Source: Neocallimastix lanati (nom. inval.) (taxonomy: Eukaryota; Neocallimastigomycota; Neocallimastigomycetes; Neocallimastigales; Neocallimastigaceae). Taken from it: a stretch of DNA of 63,135 nt. Position numbers and translations under genes: made by a program. The notes below the pieces were generated by a model. That model made no database searches and had not been told where the DNA came from. It worked only from the letters and a program-made list of their open reading frames with translations. Numbering within the stretch: position 1 is the stretch's first letter; each line of letters begins with the position of its first letter. Below, in pieces: positions 1 through 10,637 of this stretch. Location of the stretch: the NCBI GenBank assembly GCA_016946835.1, contig JACVTC010000279.1, positions 1 through 63,135 on the forward strand, given 5' to 3'.

Positions 1-505
1 AGTGATTGGTTTTACTTAATTAATGCGATGATCGAAATGGATAGAATATCGATCAAAAACTTATCTAGGTTATTTTGTCTAATCTTTTCCTAGATAAGAG
101 ATTTGTTAATATTAGAAAAAACATTTTGTTTTTAACCTAATTTTTAAAAAAAAAAATATAAATAAGGCTTTTGAGTTCTTTTTGAGAAATCAAGAATTAT
201 TACTATAACAATTATAATATAACAATTATAATATAATAATAATAATAATAAATATTTTATATTTCTAATTTAATAAAGCTTGTTTTAATAAAACAAATTT
301 AAAAAACAAAACAAATAAATATTTTTTTTCAAAAAATCTTGTGAATTTTAATATTAGTTTATTATAATAAATTCTTCACCATTTTAAAAGATAAATATAA
401 TTATCTTTCTATTTCTCTCAATTTAATAATAATTTTTACTAAAGTTATTATTAATTTGTAGTTAATATTTTAATTAAAATTAATTTTATAATTAAATTAT
501 TACAA
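1..505 (-). repeat. LTR-like dispersed repeat X, divergent copy 1
   Basis: The first 200 bases closely match 4010-4210 (shared words such as ATGGATAGAATATCGATC, TTATCTAGG, CTTTTCCTAGATAAGAGATT). The match fades further right but is recoverable again near the end, where both copies finish at TTACAATGT. Read on the minus strand the repeat starts TGTAA-like, as fungal LTRs do, so a solo or remnant LTR is a reasonable reading. The left end is cut by the window edge. Direct repeat seen; LTR identity inferred. Confidence 0.5.
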
Positions 506-1057
506 TGTAAAACGTTTATTTAATATATATTAAAATAACAAATAATAAATAAGATAAATACTAAGATAACTTAACATCTCTCTATCAGAGTTATTATTTA
601 AAAAATTATTTTTAATTATAATTAATTATTTTTGACACTTAAGAATATAGCGAAACATTATTTAACTCTACTCTTTAACAGTAACAGGACTTACATTAAG
701 CTAATTTCTCTATTTAAAATAATTATTTTTATTTATTTAATATTTAATATTTGTTTTAACAATTTTTGTTAATAGTAACTTTAACTCGTTACGGTTACAG
801 GTACAATTATTTTTATACATGTAAATAAATGAATGACTGATAAATTATATAATTTAACATAATATACTAATCATTTAATAAACTATCTATAATTTATAAC
901 TAATAATAAAATAAATTAAAAAATATAATAAAATTTAATTTACGAAATTAAGGAAAGAATTTTTTTATTAGCTAGAAATTACTAACTGTTTGTAGATACG
1001 TTACGTAATCAAGAGACTATCATAGGATAGGCTTCATGTTACTATGTATCTGTTACA
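506..1057 (-). repeat. LTR-like end (3' LTR of the gypsy remnant)
   Basis: It aligns by eye with 3048-3606 through shared landmarks: AAGATAA-TTAACA-CTCTCTAT, TATAGCG-A-CA, CGTTAC-GTTACA, CTGTTT-AGATACGTTACGTAA, GGATAGGCTT and ATGTATCT-TTACA. Divergence is high, so the element is not young. On the minus strand it begins TGTAACAGATAC and finishes TTTTACA, giving TG...CA termini. Confidence 0.6.
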
Positions 1058-1340
1058 AGGCCTTTCCCAATGAGCAAGCTACTAATGATTGACGTTAGCA
1101 ATAAACTAGCCAGAGCTAAAAAGGGTTTCAACGCTCTTACATGGAGCACTGGGTACATGTTTGAAAATGGCTAGCGGATAATATTGAGCCTGTAGTTTTT
1201 GTTATTCTTCTCAAGGCCTATTACTTTAAACGGTCCTGATTTTCTTGTCACTAACTTATAAAACGGCTCGCATCATAATTCTCTTACTTCCTCAACCATA
1301 CTTTATCTAGCAATCTGTATCTGGGGGAGTAGCACAAAAT
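1058..1340 (-). pseudogene. Ty3/gypsy pol C-terminus, degenerate
   Basis: Minus-strand translation from about 1260 down to 1060 gives KLVTRKSGPFKVIGLEKNN, then NYRLNI, then after a stop NMYPVLHVRALKPF. The GPF-VI / -YRL / -hPVfHV-LKPf series is the standard end of Ty3/gypsy integrase (GPF/Y-type module), just before the 3' LTR. At least one in-frame stop (TAG after NII-R) breaks it. Family assignment rests on motif recall; the location next to the LTR supports it independently. Confidence 0.75.
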
Positions 1341-3047
1341 ATTTTGTTGAAGAAATCTCTCATATTTTTCTTTTTTCGGAAAAATAGTTTCTAGAATGAA
1401 AAAGTATAAAAAGTTCTTAGAATAAGATTTTAATTGATTAAAATGAATCATATGATAAAAGTAATAATAAAATTTATAAAATTGGGATTTTCTAATAATT
1501 TCCGACTAAATAAATTAACCGAGAAAATCCATGAAATTCTATAATTTTTTGTAGAATGAAAATTATAGAAAATATTATTAATATTTATTTAAAATAATAA
1601 TTTGTAAAATAAGTCGAAGTCACAATCGAACCCATGTAGTATTTGTCATAGTCACTGCAACCAACCACTAGACTATTATTCTAATTTCTAAATGTAATGC
1701 TAAAGAATAAAATAAAAATATGATAAATTTAATTATTTTCAAATAATTAAGTAAAATATTACTTTATTTAATTTTTAGATTTTTTTAACCTTAATAAACT
1801 TTTCAATTAAACTTTTTAATAATTAAAATAATATTAATTAAATTAAAATAAGTTATTAATTGTTTATTCTTAATATTTTAAAAATATATTTGTAATATTA
1901 AATTATACTTTACTTTGTTTATTTAAAAATAGTAAAATTTCAATTAAAAATAATAACTTTTTAATTAAAGTATAAATAACTTTTTTTAAATTACACTTTA
2001 ATAATTATATATATATTTTTAATATATAAATAAATATTATTAAGAAATTTTAATTAATTAAATAATTAAATAATTTATATTTTTATAATTAAAGCTTAAA
2101 TTATAAATGAATTATAAAATGAATGTAATTTTCTTAATAAAAATAAAAAAAAACCATATAAGAAAAAAAAAAAAAAAAAAAAAAAATAAAATATAATTAT
2201 TATTATTATTCCCTGAACCTTACCAGTAATGGTAAAGAACGAACATATAATGGATTATTAATTAGAATTTCAACTTATTTTAGAATCCATTATATTGTTT
2301 TTTACTTAATATTACTTTACTATATTTTCTATACTAAATTATTTTATAAATATAATTTTTTTTTATTAAAAGTTTCTAAAATATTATTAATAATTCTATA
2401 TTTTTATTATTAATATCAATATCTATAATTTAACCTTAAATTTTATTATTTTATTAAAGTGTTTATTATCAATTTTAATATTTTATTTTTATTTTCAAAT
2501 ATATTATTATATTATTATTATATTATATCAATATTAAAATTGTATTCTTTTTAGTATTTTATTTTATTATTAAATTGATTATTTAATATTTTTATTCCCC
2601 ACAAATAAAATCAAATCTTAATTGATTAATAATAAATATATTAGAGTTTTTAAATTTATTTTATATAAAATATAAGAATATTATATTAATATTCTTGATT
2701 AAAATAACTTTATTTTCTGTAAAATCTTTTTAAATTTTGTTTGTTTCTTTTCGTATATATTAAATAATTCAGTTTTAGTATATGAAAAATAATATAAAAT
2801 TATATAATGAAAATTTATTAAAATAAAAATACTTATGAATTAGTTAATTTAAATTAATATAAAATTTTAATTAATTAGTAATAGTAAATTATTTTTTTAA
2901 AATATGATAATAAAATGTAGAAAGGCTTTACATATTTATTTTTTTCAAAAAGTATAAATAAGTGAAGTTTTTCAATAATTAAAATGTAGACAGAAAAAAA
3001 AATAAATAAATAATTAAATAAAATTCTAATAAAATCCGAACCATAAC
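1341..3047. other. AT-rich interior of the gypsy remnant, no gene seen
   Basis: Mostly A/T homopolymer and AAT/TTA runs, including a 27-base poly-A near 2160. A 71-codon minus-strand frame at 2875-3090 is low-complexity and partly inside the LTR, so it is not called. The only structured island is the tRNA-like stretch at 1605-1682. Just left of the right-hand LTR the minus strand reads TGGTTCGGATT, which could be a primer-binding site; this is tentative. Confidence 0.5.
1605..1682 (-). other. tRNA-like relic with A- and B-box motifs
   Basis: The minus strand carries an A-box-like TAGTCTAGTGGTTGG (1661-1675) and a B-box-like GGTTCGATT (1624-1632) at tRNA-like spacing. TAGTC can pair with GACTA around the D arm. 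The T stem and acceptor stem do not close properly, so this is not a convincing functional tRNA. It may be a dead tRNA gene or the head of an old tRNA-derived SINE. Confidence 0.4.
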
Positions 3048-3606
3048 AGTAAAAGGTACGTTTATTATTAACTAAAATAACGAATAACAATTAATTTTTA
3101 AAGGCTAAGATAATTTAACACCTCTCTATTCGAGTTGTTAATAATAAACACTATATTAATTATGCTATTAACTAATTATTCTATAACACTAGAGTATAGC
3201 GCAGCACTTTATAACTTCTATCCGTTATTAGTTACTGGGCTTACACAGGGTAATATATATTTATTTATTAATTAAAATTTTATTTATTAATATTAATATT
3301 TATTATAACAATATACTTTAATAGTAACGCTAGTGCGTTACAGTTACAAGTTCAATTATTATTTATAAATGTTAGTAAATTTATGATTGGTAAATAATTT
3401 AATTTACTTAGTTTACTAATCACAAAATAAAAATATACTTAACTAAGTATTTAACTATATAATTAACTATAAAATAATAAAATTTAATGTACGAAACAAC
3501 TAAAAGATTTTATTTAATTAGCCAAAATTAATAACTGTTTAAAGATACGTTACGTAACCAAAGAACTATCATTGGATAGGCTTAAAGTTACCATGTATCT
3601 ATTACA
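3048..3606 (-). repeat. LTR-like end (5' LTR of the gypsy remnant)
   Basis: Partner of 506-1057 (landmarks given there). The minus strand begins TGTAATAGATACATGG. The far end is mutated (CTTTTACTG instead of a clean CA). It contains the palindrome GTTACGTAAC at about 3550, also found in the other copy. Confidence 0.6.
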
Positions 3607-4009
3607 CTAAAATGTGTGTAAGAATCTATAATTATTTGCTAACAAATAATTATATTTTCTTAGTTAAGTTATTATAACTATAACTTTATTTAATTACATA
3701 TAATATTTATTCATTAAATTTATTTAATTTAATTTTAAATATTCATTAATTTAACAAATTTTATTTAATTAATTTTAAAAAATATATTAACAATATATTA
3801 ATTTCTCTACTGTAACTAATGTATTCTGTATTGTATTCTGTATTTTATAATGTATTCTGTATTTAATTAACTATTTAATTTTATATTTTTTATATAAGCA
3901 TAAGTTATATGATCGAAATATCTTTTATTATTTTATTCTTTTATTTTCGATTATTAGATTAGATTGGAAAATCGGTTAATTAAGATTTTTCCCAATTACA
4001 TTTTAGAAG
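3607..4009. other. AT-rich spacer, no gene seen
   Basis: Contains a short tandem ATGTATTCTGTATT-type repeat at about 3820-3870 and a direct partial match leading into repeat X. No open frame of note. Confidence 0.4.
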
Positions 4010-4446
4010 TAATCGGTTTTACTTAATTAATGCGATGATCGATATGGATAGAATATCGATCGAAAACTTATCTAGGTTTTTCTATCTAATCTTTTCCTAG
4101 ATAAGAGATTTGTTAAGATTATAAAACCCTTTCTTATTTAACCTTATTTTCATAAAAAAATATAAAAACGGCTCTTGAGTTCTCTTTGAGAAATCAAGAG
4201 TTATTATTATAAGAAAAATAAAAAAAATATAATAATAAAAAACTCAATAAAATAATTATTAAACTTAATAAAATTTAAAAATCTTTTTTAAAAAAATTTT
4301 ATATATATACATCTTTTATACGTGTTCTCCTCAACTCTTATAATAAACTCGACTTTTAAGGTAAAATTCTCAATTTATTAATATTTTAATTAATAAATTG
4401 AAGATAACAATTTTGTTATAAGAAATTATAATAAAATTGTTACAAT
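4010..4446 (-). repeat. LTR-like repeat X, copy 2 (left arm of inverted pair)
   Basis: From ATGGATAGAATATCGATCG (starting at 4044) to GTTACAAT (about 4445) this is the reverse complement of 5327-5722 with few differences. It is also a direct repeat of 1-505. One notable difference between the arms is a small local inversion: TTGAGTTCTCTTTGAGAAATCAA here against TTGATTTCTCAAAGAGAACTCAA in the partner. Confidence 0.75.
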
Positions 4447-5326
4447 GTGATAAATAATGAAATTATAAAATTATAATAAATAATAAATAATAAATACTTA
4501 TTTAATTTAACTCAAAATTAATTCTTTTAGAAGTCCCGAAATCAATTTATGAAAATTAATTAAAAGAAATAAATGAAAATAAAAAATAATAATAATTTAA
4601 TTAATTATTAACAATATTAATTAAAATTAAAATAAATTAATAATTAATATTCTTATAAAATTATAAATAAACAAAATAATAAACAATTTTAATAAATTGT
4701 AAATAATAAATAAACAAATTTATAAACATTTCAAAATTAAAATTAAATAGTTGAATAATCTTTAAATTGCCTTTTATTTAAAATAATTAATATTTTATTT
4801 ATTTTATCACTCAACTTTTATAAACAAATTTTAATTAAAACTTGTTTATTTTAATACTTTATTCGTAAATATTTATAATAATTATTTATTTTATTTATTT
4901 AATTGTTTATAAATGTAAATAGTTTAAAATTATTGAAAAATATAAAAACATGTAAATATTTCTTATAAATTATTCTTTATTATTAATAATTTCAATAAAT
5001 TATTTTATTAGTTTATTAATTGTTAATAATCAAATTTTTATTATTAAAATTTAAATAAATTATTATAAATAATAAATATTTTATTTTATTATTTTATTAC
5101 TTTTAATAATTATTTTTCTATTATTAATTTAAATAAAAATTAATAATTAAATAAATAAAAATTAATATTAAAATAAAACAATTTTTTTTTAATAAACAAT
5201 TTTGTGTTCTAATAAACTATATTTATATTAAATTTCTTAAATTTTTCTTAGTATTTATACCTTTATTCGCTTCTACAAAATTTAATTTTTGTAGATTAAA
5301 AATATTCAGTATAAATCAAATGTAAT
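4447..5326. other. AT-rich spacer between inverted repeat arms
   Basis: 880 bp of AAT/TTA-rich DNA without a supportable gene. It would form the loop of a cruciform between the two 400-bp arms. Confidence 0.5.
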
Positions 5327-5722
5327 GTAACAATTTTATTATAATTTCTTATAACAAAATTGTTATCTTCAATTTATTAATAATAATATTAATAAATTGA
5401 GAAATTTACCTGAAGTGAGTTTATTATAAGAGTTAAGGAGAACACGTTATTATAAAAGATATATATATATATAAATTTTTTTTAAAAAAAAGATTTTTAA
5501 ATTTTATTAAGTTTAGTAATTATTTTATTGAGTTCTTTATGATTATATTTTTCTTATAATAATAACTCTTGAGTTCTCTTTGAGAAATCAAAAGCCTTAT
5601 TTATATTTTTTTATGAAAATAAGGTGAAATAAGAAAGGGTTTTCTAATCTTAACAAATCTCTTATCTAGGAAAAGATTAGATAGAAAAACCTAGATAAGT
5701 TTTCGATCGATATTCTATCCAT
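5327..5722 (+). repeat. LTR-like repeat X, copy 3 (right arm of inverted pair)
   Basis: Starts TGTAACAATTTTATTATAAT and ends ATCGATATTCTATCCAT, a near-complete reverse complement of 4044-4445. The last about 35 bases present in copy 2 are missing, so this copy is truncated at 5722. Confidence 0.75.
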
Positions 5723-6519
5723 AAAATATTAATATCGAAAGTTCATGATTGTATTTGATGTAATGTAATATAATGTATAATAATTATATAATAAATAGAG
5801 TAAAGAAAGATTAATAAAACAAATAATCAATTAAAATTTTTTCGTATAAAATTATATTATTTTCCTGTCATTATTATATATATATTAGAATATATTGTTT
5901 TTTTATCATTCCCTACAATCATTCCTAAATAAAAATAAAATATTTATTTTTATGTAAATAACGTATCAATTCTCAGAAATATACTAAATTAAAATAATAA
6001 CTAATTTTAGTATTTATTTATTTAAAGTGAATTAGAGAAAATTAAAATAATTATATTAATAATTTTATTTAAAATAAATGGAATTAAAAAATATTATAAT
6101 AACTACGATTTTTAAAATCGGAAAAAATAAAATTGAAAATAAAATATTTTTAGAAAAAAGAAAATTTTTAAAATTACCGTTTAACTTTTTTTTTCTTACT
6201 AATTATTTATAATAATTATTTATCTAAAAATAGAAAATATTAAAATTAAATTTAAATTTAAATTGAAGTATGCTAATGTAGAGGATTAATTAATTTAAAG
6301 TATATTACATAAATTGAATTAATATTTTATTTCTGTTAAAGGTATTTTAATTTATTTATTTAATTATTCACTAACCTAAATATAATTTATTTAATTAATT
6401 ATTATTTATTCATTTATATACTTTTATTCTGGGTTTTAATTATAAATATTTAATAACAAATTTATTAATTTTAATTAATCTATTATAGGATTAATTTAAT
6501 GACAGTACAAATATCATAG
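5723..6519. other. AT-rich region, no gene seen
   Basis: Nothing beyond A/T-rich low-complexity sequence. Confidence 0.4.
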
Positions 6520-7277
6520 GTTCTTGTCATTGTTTCCTCCAGAAATCATTACTCCGGATGGTTAACAGTGGCACAAAATTGTTCATAAATGAATCTTTGA
6601 TATTCTTCTAATACTGGGTTGTAATACTTGTCTTAATACTTGTTTTTATCAATGTTATCAGCATCAATCAAATCTTGGGAATTATCTTTTCTAGTAACTA
6701 AGTATTGAGAATTTCCTTTATATTTTTTTGAAATTAGAATTTTGATCATTTTTATAGACGGAATTATCGTAGGATTGTTAGAAATTAATATGGAAAATAT
6801 GAAATATATTAGGAAAAGGTGAATTTTGAAGATCCAGACAGAAATCAATTTGTTATGTTTAACTCTGATAATTTTAAATTAATCATAGCTTCGAATTTAA
6901 GGCTTATAAAATAGAAGTGGATTAAATTTGACAGACTTCAACCAGACTAGGTCGAATAGTTGGTATTGGACTGTAGGGTTGTCAATTTTCTTGTCCTTAG
7001 TGTTTAAGAAATTTTCCATTTGAATGGCTAATATATGCTTAAGATTAGCCAGGTTATGAGCGAAATTGGCAATATTGGGATCCGTTCTTAATGAATGGAC
7101 AAAACCAGTGGTCTAAGGATTGGCATATAACTGGTAATTGTATAGAACTAAAAAAGGAGTTTGAAAAGTAGAAGTATGTATTGAATTATAGTAGTAAAAT
7201 TTAGCTAAGTACAACCACTTGATCCAGGAGTCATTGTCAAAATCTTTTAAAAAACAAGGAAGGTATTGCTCCACGTA
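6520..7277 (-). pseudogene. Ty3/gypsy integrase end with chromodomain-like tail, degenerate
   Basis: Reading the minus strand from about 7270, the translation shows EQYLPCFLKDFDNDSWIKWL followed by LAKFYYYNSIHTSTFQTPF. This matches the integrase stretch DW---LPLAEFAYNNS-H-STG-TPF of Ty3/gypsy elements. Further on comes TVQYQLFDLVWL (the usual -YKVGDLVWL). The part down to 6540 gives KKYKGNSQYLVTRKD, IDADNI and LEEYQRF, resembling the C-terminal chromodomain of chromoviruses. Several stops and frame changes interrupt it, so it is dead. Its 5' side ends at about 7277, where a fragment of the PD-(D/E)XK gene family begins, suggesting breakage at that junction. Confidence 0.72.
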
Positions 7278-7326
7278 ATTTCAAGTTCATTGCTCCTTTT
7301 CCTTTCAGCTCCTGATTCTGTTGTTG
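7278..7326 (-). pseudogene. Fragment of the PD-(D/E)XK gene 3' end
   Basis: The stretch TTTCAAGTTCATTGCTCC followed by TTTTCCTTTCAGCTCCTGAT repeats 7542-7590 and resembles 10705-10750, the end of the related genes. The following 170 bases match the 3' flank of the intact copy (about 10490-10640). A short duplicated gene end lies just downstream of copy 1. Confidence 0.6.
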
Positions 7327-7514
7327 ATTACTTATTTCTTACAATTTTTATTAAATAAATTTATTAATTATTATATTATAAAATTTTTATTATATATAAA
7401 AAAAAATTTATTTACTTTAATCATTTTTTCATATATAATTTACAATTTAAAAGTTTTTTTATTATTTTAATAGTATTCGAAATTAATTATTTTATGGTTT
7501 ACTACTACTACCCC

Positions 7515-8914
7515 TCAATCTTTTATTTTTTCTAATAATTTCAAGTTCATTGCTCCTTTTCCTCTCAGCTTCTGATTCTGATGTTGATAATAATTTTATT
7601 TTGTTATTGTATTCTTCTATTACGCAACTATATTTTACTTTTTTCTGGTCGTAATTTATTCCAATTAATAAAATATTTCTATAATATCCTTTTTTTTTTA
7701 AACCATTATAATATTTTTTTTTGATGTATTTGATTAATAGCTTCTTTTGCTGTACTATTCACTTTTAATTCAATTATTATAATTTCTCCATTTACTTTAT
7801 TTTTTCCTTTGGGGAGAAAAATAATATCCGCTCTTCCGTGACCACGGGGTGATTCTTCTTCAATATCATACTTCGTCCGAGCATTAAAATATGAATAATC
7901 CATAACACGTTTTAAATTTCCATGATCTAGTTTATCTTCAATAATAATTTTTTCCATGTGTAATTTATCTAAAATTTCACACATTCTTTTGACATTTTTA
8001 TGTAATGTCACTTCTAACATTTCATCCGAATTCTTTATCATATTATAGAAATATTGCATATCACTTTCTTTATCGTTTAAAGCCTTTATAAATTCTTCCT
8101 TCAATTCTTTATTTGGAATGGATATTTTTCCATTATAGTATGTTAAATATCCAAAAGTAACCATTTTTGAATAAAATATTTCCTTTACATGTTCTTCTTC
8201 TTCTGATACTTTTCGGATATCTTCTACTCCATAATTTTCTAATTGAATTTCAATTTCATTACCATTAATCAATTCTAAAATATCTTCTTTTACGCCAACG
8301 ATATCATAATTAATCATTTTTTTCAGCTCATTTAAGCTTTGTGTTTGTGACCAATAATTTTCAATGATATTCAAATTTAATGCTTGAATAACTGACCATG
8401 TATTAAAAATTTTTTCACCATTATACGATTTATATCCATTATACCAGCTTTTTAAATTTTCAAAGGTTAAATTTTTATTTTTTCACATAGCTTATGAATT
8501 TCTTTTTCCGTAAATCCAAAATATTTGTAATAATTTTTATCATTTATCATAGTATATTCCGAAAAACATTTTAATGAAGACTGAGATAATTTCTTCGTAA
8601 TTGCTGTTATTCCTGTCATAAAAACAAAGGCTAAATAGGAACGATCTTTAATTAAATACCTTAAAAAAATAATATAATTATCGTGTTCTTCAACTGAAAA
8701 CTTTTTATTTGTAATTATGTAATCCCATTCATCAATAATAAGAATGAACTTTTTATTTGTTTCAAAATATAATTTTTTTAAATTTACTACTACATCATCA
8801 TCATCATATTTATTTAATATTTCAGAATTAGGATACAGTTCTTCAAAATCTGTTTTTAATTTCATATTAATTGAAGATTTAAATTCGTTTAAAGTTTCGA
8901 AAGAAAAAACATTT
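7515..8914 (-). pseudogene. AAA-ATPase-like / PD-(D/E)XK protein, broken copy 1
   Basis: Very close relative of the intact gene at 10638-12416. Two frames remain: 8467-8865 (DEWD Walker B-like motif and sensor region) and 7706-8374 (nuclease half, with HGRADIIFLP and IIIIELK). A single frame change near 8465 separates them. A second one near 7706 (ends IHQKKIL) costs the last stretch. The 5' end is missing: homology stops at about 8913, inside the codons for KNVFSFETL (residue about 116 of the intact protein), so the PRRFGKT P-loop is absent. What follows (AGCGATATGGA...) is also found upstream of copy 3, marking a deletion or rearrangement junction. Confidence 0.88.
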
Positions 8915-9125
8915 AGAGCGATATGGATTCTAGTACTCCTTGCTTGTTTAATGGTTCTTTTTTTAGCATTGGCGCTCCTGATAACAGTGTTTTTATGTTT
9001 ACTAAATAGGAACCATTGGTGATTCGTTTAAGAAAGAAGCCGTTGTTTTCTCAAGTAATTGATTCCTGATATAGCATCAGTGTTAATCAGATATCTACAA
9101 AGGTTATTCTATGAGGTTTTATTTT
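8915..9125. repeat. Repeat R, copy next to gene copy 1
   Basis: Shares a long colinear match with 14530-14765: AGCGATATGGA-T-TAGTACTCC, TTGGCGC-CCTGATAAC, GTGTTTTTATGTTTA, GAACCA-TTGTGATTCG, GTTTTCTCAAG and CTGATATAGCATCAGTGTT. It has a tract of varying T length. No coding potential was recognised. It always lies on the upstream side of a gene copy, so it may be the ancestral 5' flank or a small mobile element. Confidence 0.65.
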
Positions 9126-9842
9126 TATTTCTTTTATTTTTGTGTCCTCAACCATGAAAGAGATTAAAAATTTTGGAACTACACAATAATAATAATAATA
9201 CAACTCCAAAGTTTCAACATATCCAATTTAAAACAATATAAAACATCGGGTTCACTTTCAACAGTCTTCCAGTATTTCAATTTACAATCTTCGAACTATA
9301 AACCAGTTTAGAAAGGATAACCATAAATTATCATCATCAGAATCATAGAAAACTGTAATTAGTACGCCTGATAAAGGCTATTCCTTTTCCATCAACCTTC
9401 CATGGACCTGGAAAAACAGTCCATATCATTGTGGATATTTTTTTATTTAATTAAATTTTATCTTTGTTAATGATTTGCTAGAAAAATTTTTTAATTTTTA
9501 TTATTAAAAACTCAATACTACTTGCCTTTTATTTATTTATTATTTTAATAAAATGCTTAAATATTTCATAAAATAAAAAAATTTTTTTTTTTTTTTTGAA
9601 CAATCACAAACGTTACTTTATTTTTATTTATTACACAATTTATAATATATAAGTTTATAAAGATTATAAAAAATTTAAGAAAAAAAATAAAAAAGAAAAT
9701 ATACTCATAAGATAAAATAATGAAAATACTGGAAATATTAAAATATGATCGAGCTTTGAATGTACGACAAAGGTTAGTGATTAGTTAAAGTCATTCACTT
9801 TACTGAAATTTGTAAGAATGTAAAAGTTTGGAATTGAGTTTT

Positions 9843-9883
<41 letters not shown>

Positions 9884-10387
9884 TCAAGAACCGTAATATA
9901 TGAGAATTTATTATTATTTGTTTTTTTTTGGAGTATTTCTTAAAGAGAAAAAATTAAACTAACATTTTATTTCTTATTAAAGAATCAAATTATTTAGGTC
10001 TGATGATACCATTTGAATTAGTAGAGTCCTATAATATTTTGGTTAAAATTTTTAGAAAGGATTTTAAATCATACAATAATGAATAAAAATATAACTATAA
10101 TTGTTGCAATTTAATAATTCCTCTTTCTTAAGAGCTGAAAGAATGGATACCGAATTTCATTCATCAGTGAAATTCCTCTTACATATATTTTGAAATAACA
10201 AAAAAAGACAATTAGTAAATTCACTGTACGTAACTGCTTGGTATTTTCCAAAATTATTGAAAAATATAATACAATTGATGAAAATAAAAATATCAAAAAA
10301 AAAAAAAAAAAAAAATAAATAAATAAAATAAAAAACACATAATTTAATTTTATTTCAAATGGTTTATTTTATTTTTTGACTTCTATG

Positions 10388-10436
<49 letters not shown>

Positions 10437-10487
10437 AATATAATATAATCAATTAAAAAAAATTTTATTTATTTCTAAAACATTTGA
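9126..10487. other. Intergenic region with long poly-T and poly-A tracts
   Basis: No gene supported. It holds a poly-T of about 40 (from about 9843) and a poly-A of about 43 (from about 10388). A less AT-rich patch at 9170-9450 has no recognisable protein. The 75-codon frame at 10111-10338 is poly-F and is not called. From about 10490 the sequence matches 7330-7500, the common 3' flank of the gene copies. Confidence 0.5.
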
Positions 10488-10637
10488 TTAGTTATTTCTT
10501 ACAACTTTTATTAAAAAATAAATTATTAATTATTATATTATAAATTTTTTTTTTATATATAAAAAAAATTCATTTACTATAATCATTTTTTTATGTATTA
10601 TTTACAATTTAAAAATTTCTTTATGATCTTAAGTGTA

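Larger units (their letters stand above)
506..3606 (-). mobile_element. Decayed Ty3/gypsy LTR retrotransposon
   Basis: Two related terminal blocks of about 555 bp in the same orientation (506-1057 and 3048-3606) bracket 2 kb. On the minus strand each block starts TGTAA(C/T)AGATACAT. The left block ends with matching TTACA on the + strand, as expected of LTR ends. Next to the left block, at 1058-1340, the minus strand still encodes the recognisable end of a gypsy polyprotein, exactly where pol should abut the 3' LTR. The rest of the interior is AT-rich and carries no readable gag, protease or reverse transcriptase. At about 3.1 kb it is shorter than full elements (usually 5-8 kb). No clear target-site duplication was seen. 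An old, internally deleted copy. Confidence 0.65.

Noticed and set aside
1605-1682. A working nuclear tRNA gene
   Set aside because: A- and B-box words are present but the T and acceptor stems do not pair.
8744-9022. 92-codon + strand frame across the start of gene copy 1
   Set aside because: Antisense shadow of the broken PD-(D/E)XK gene joined to repeat R.
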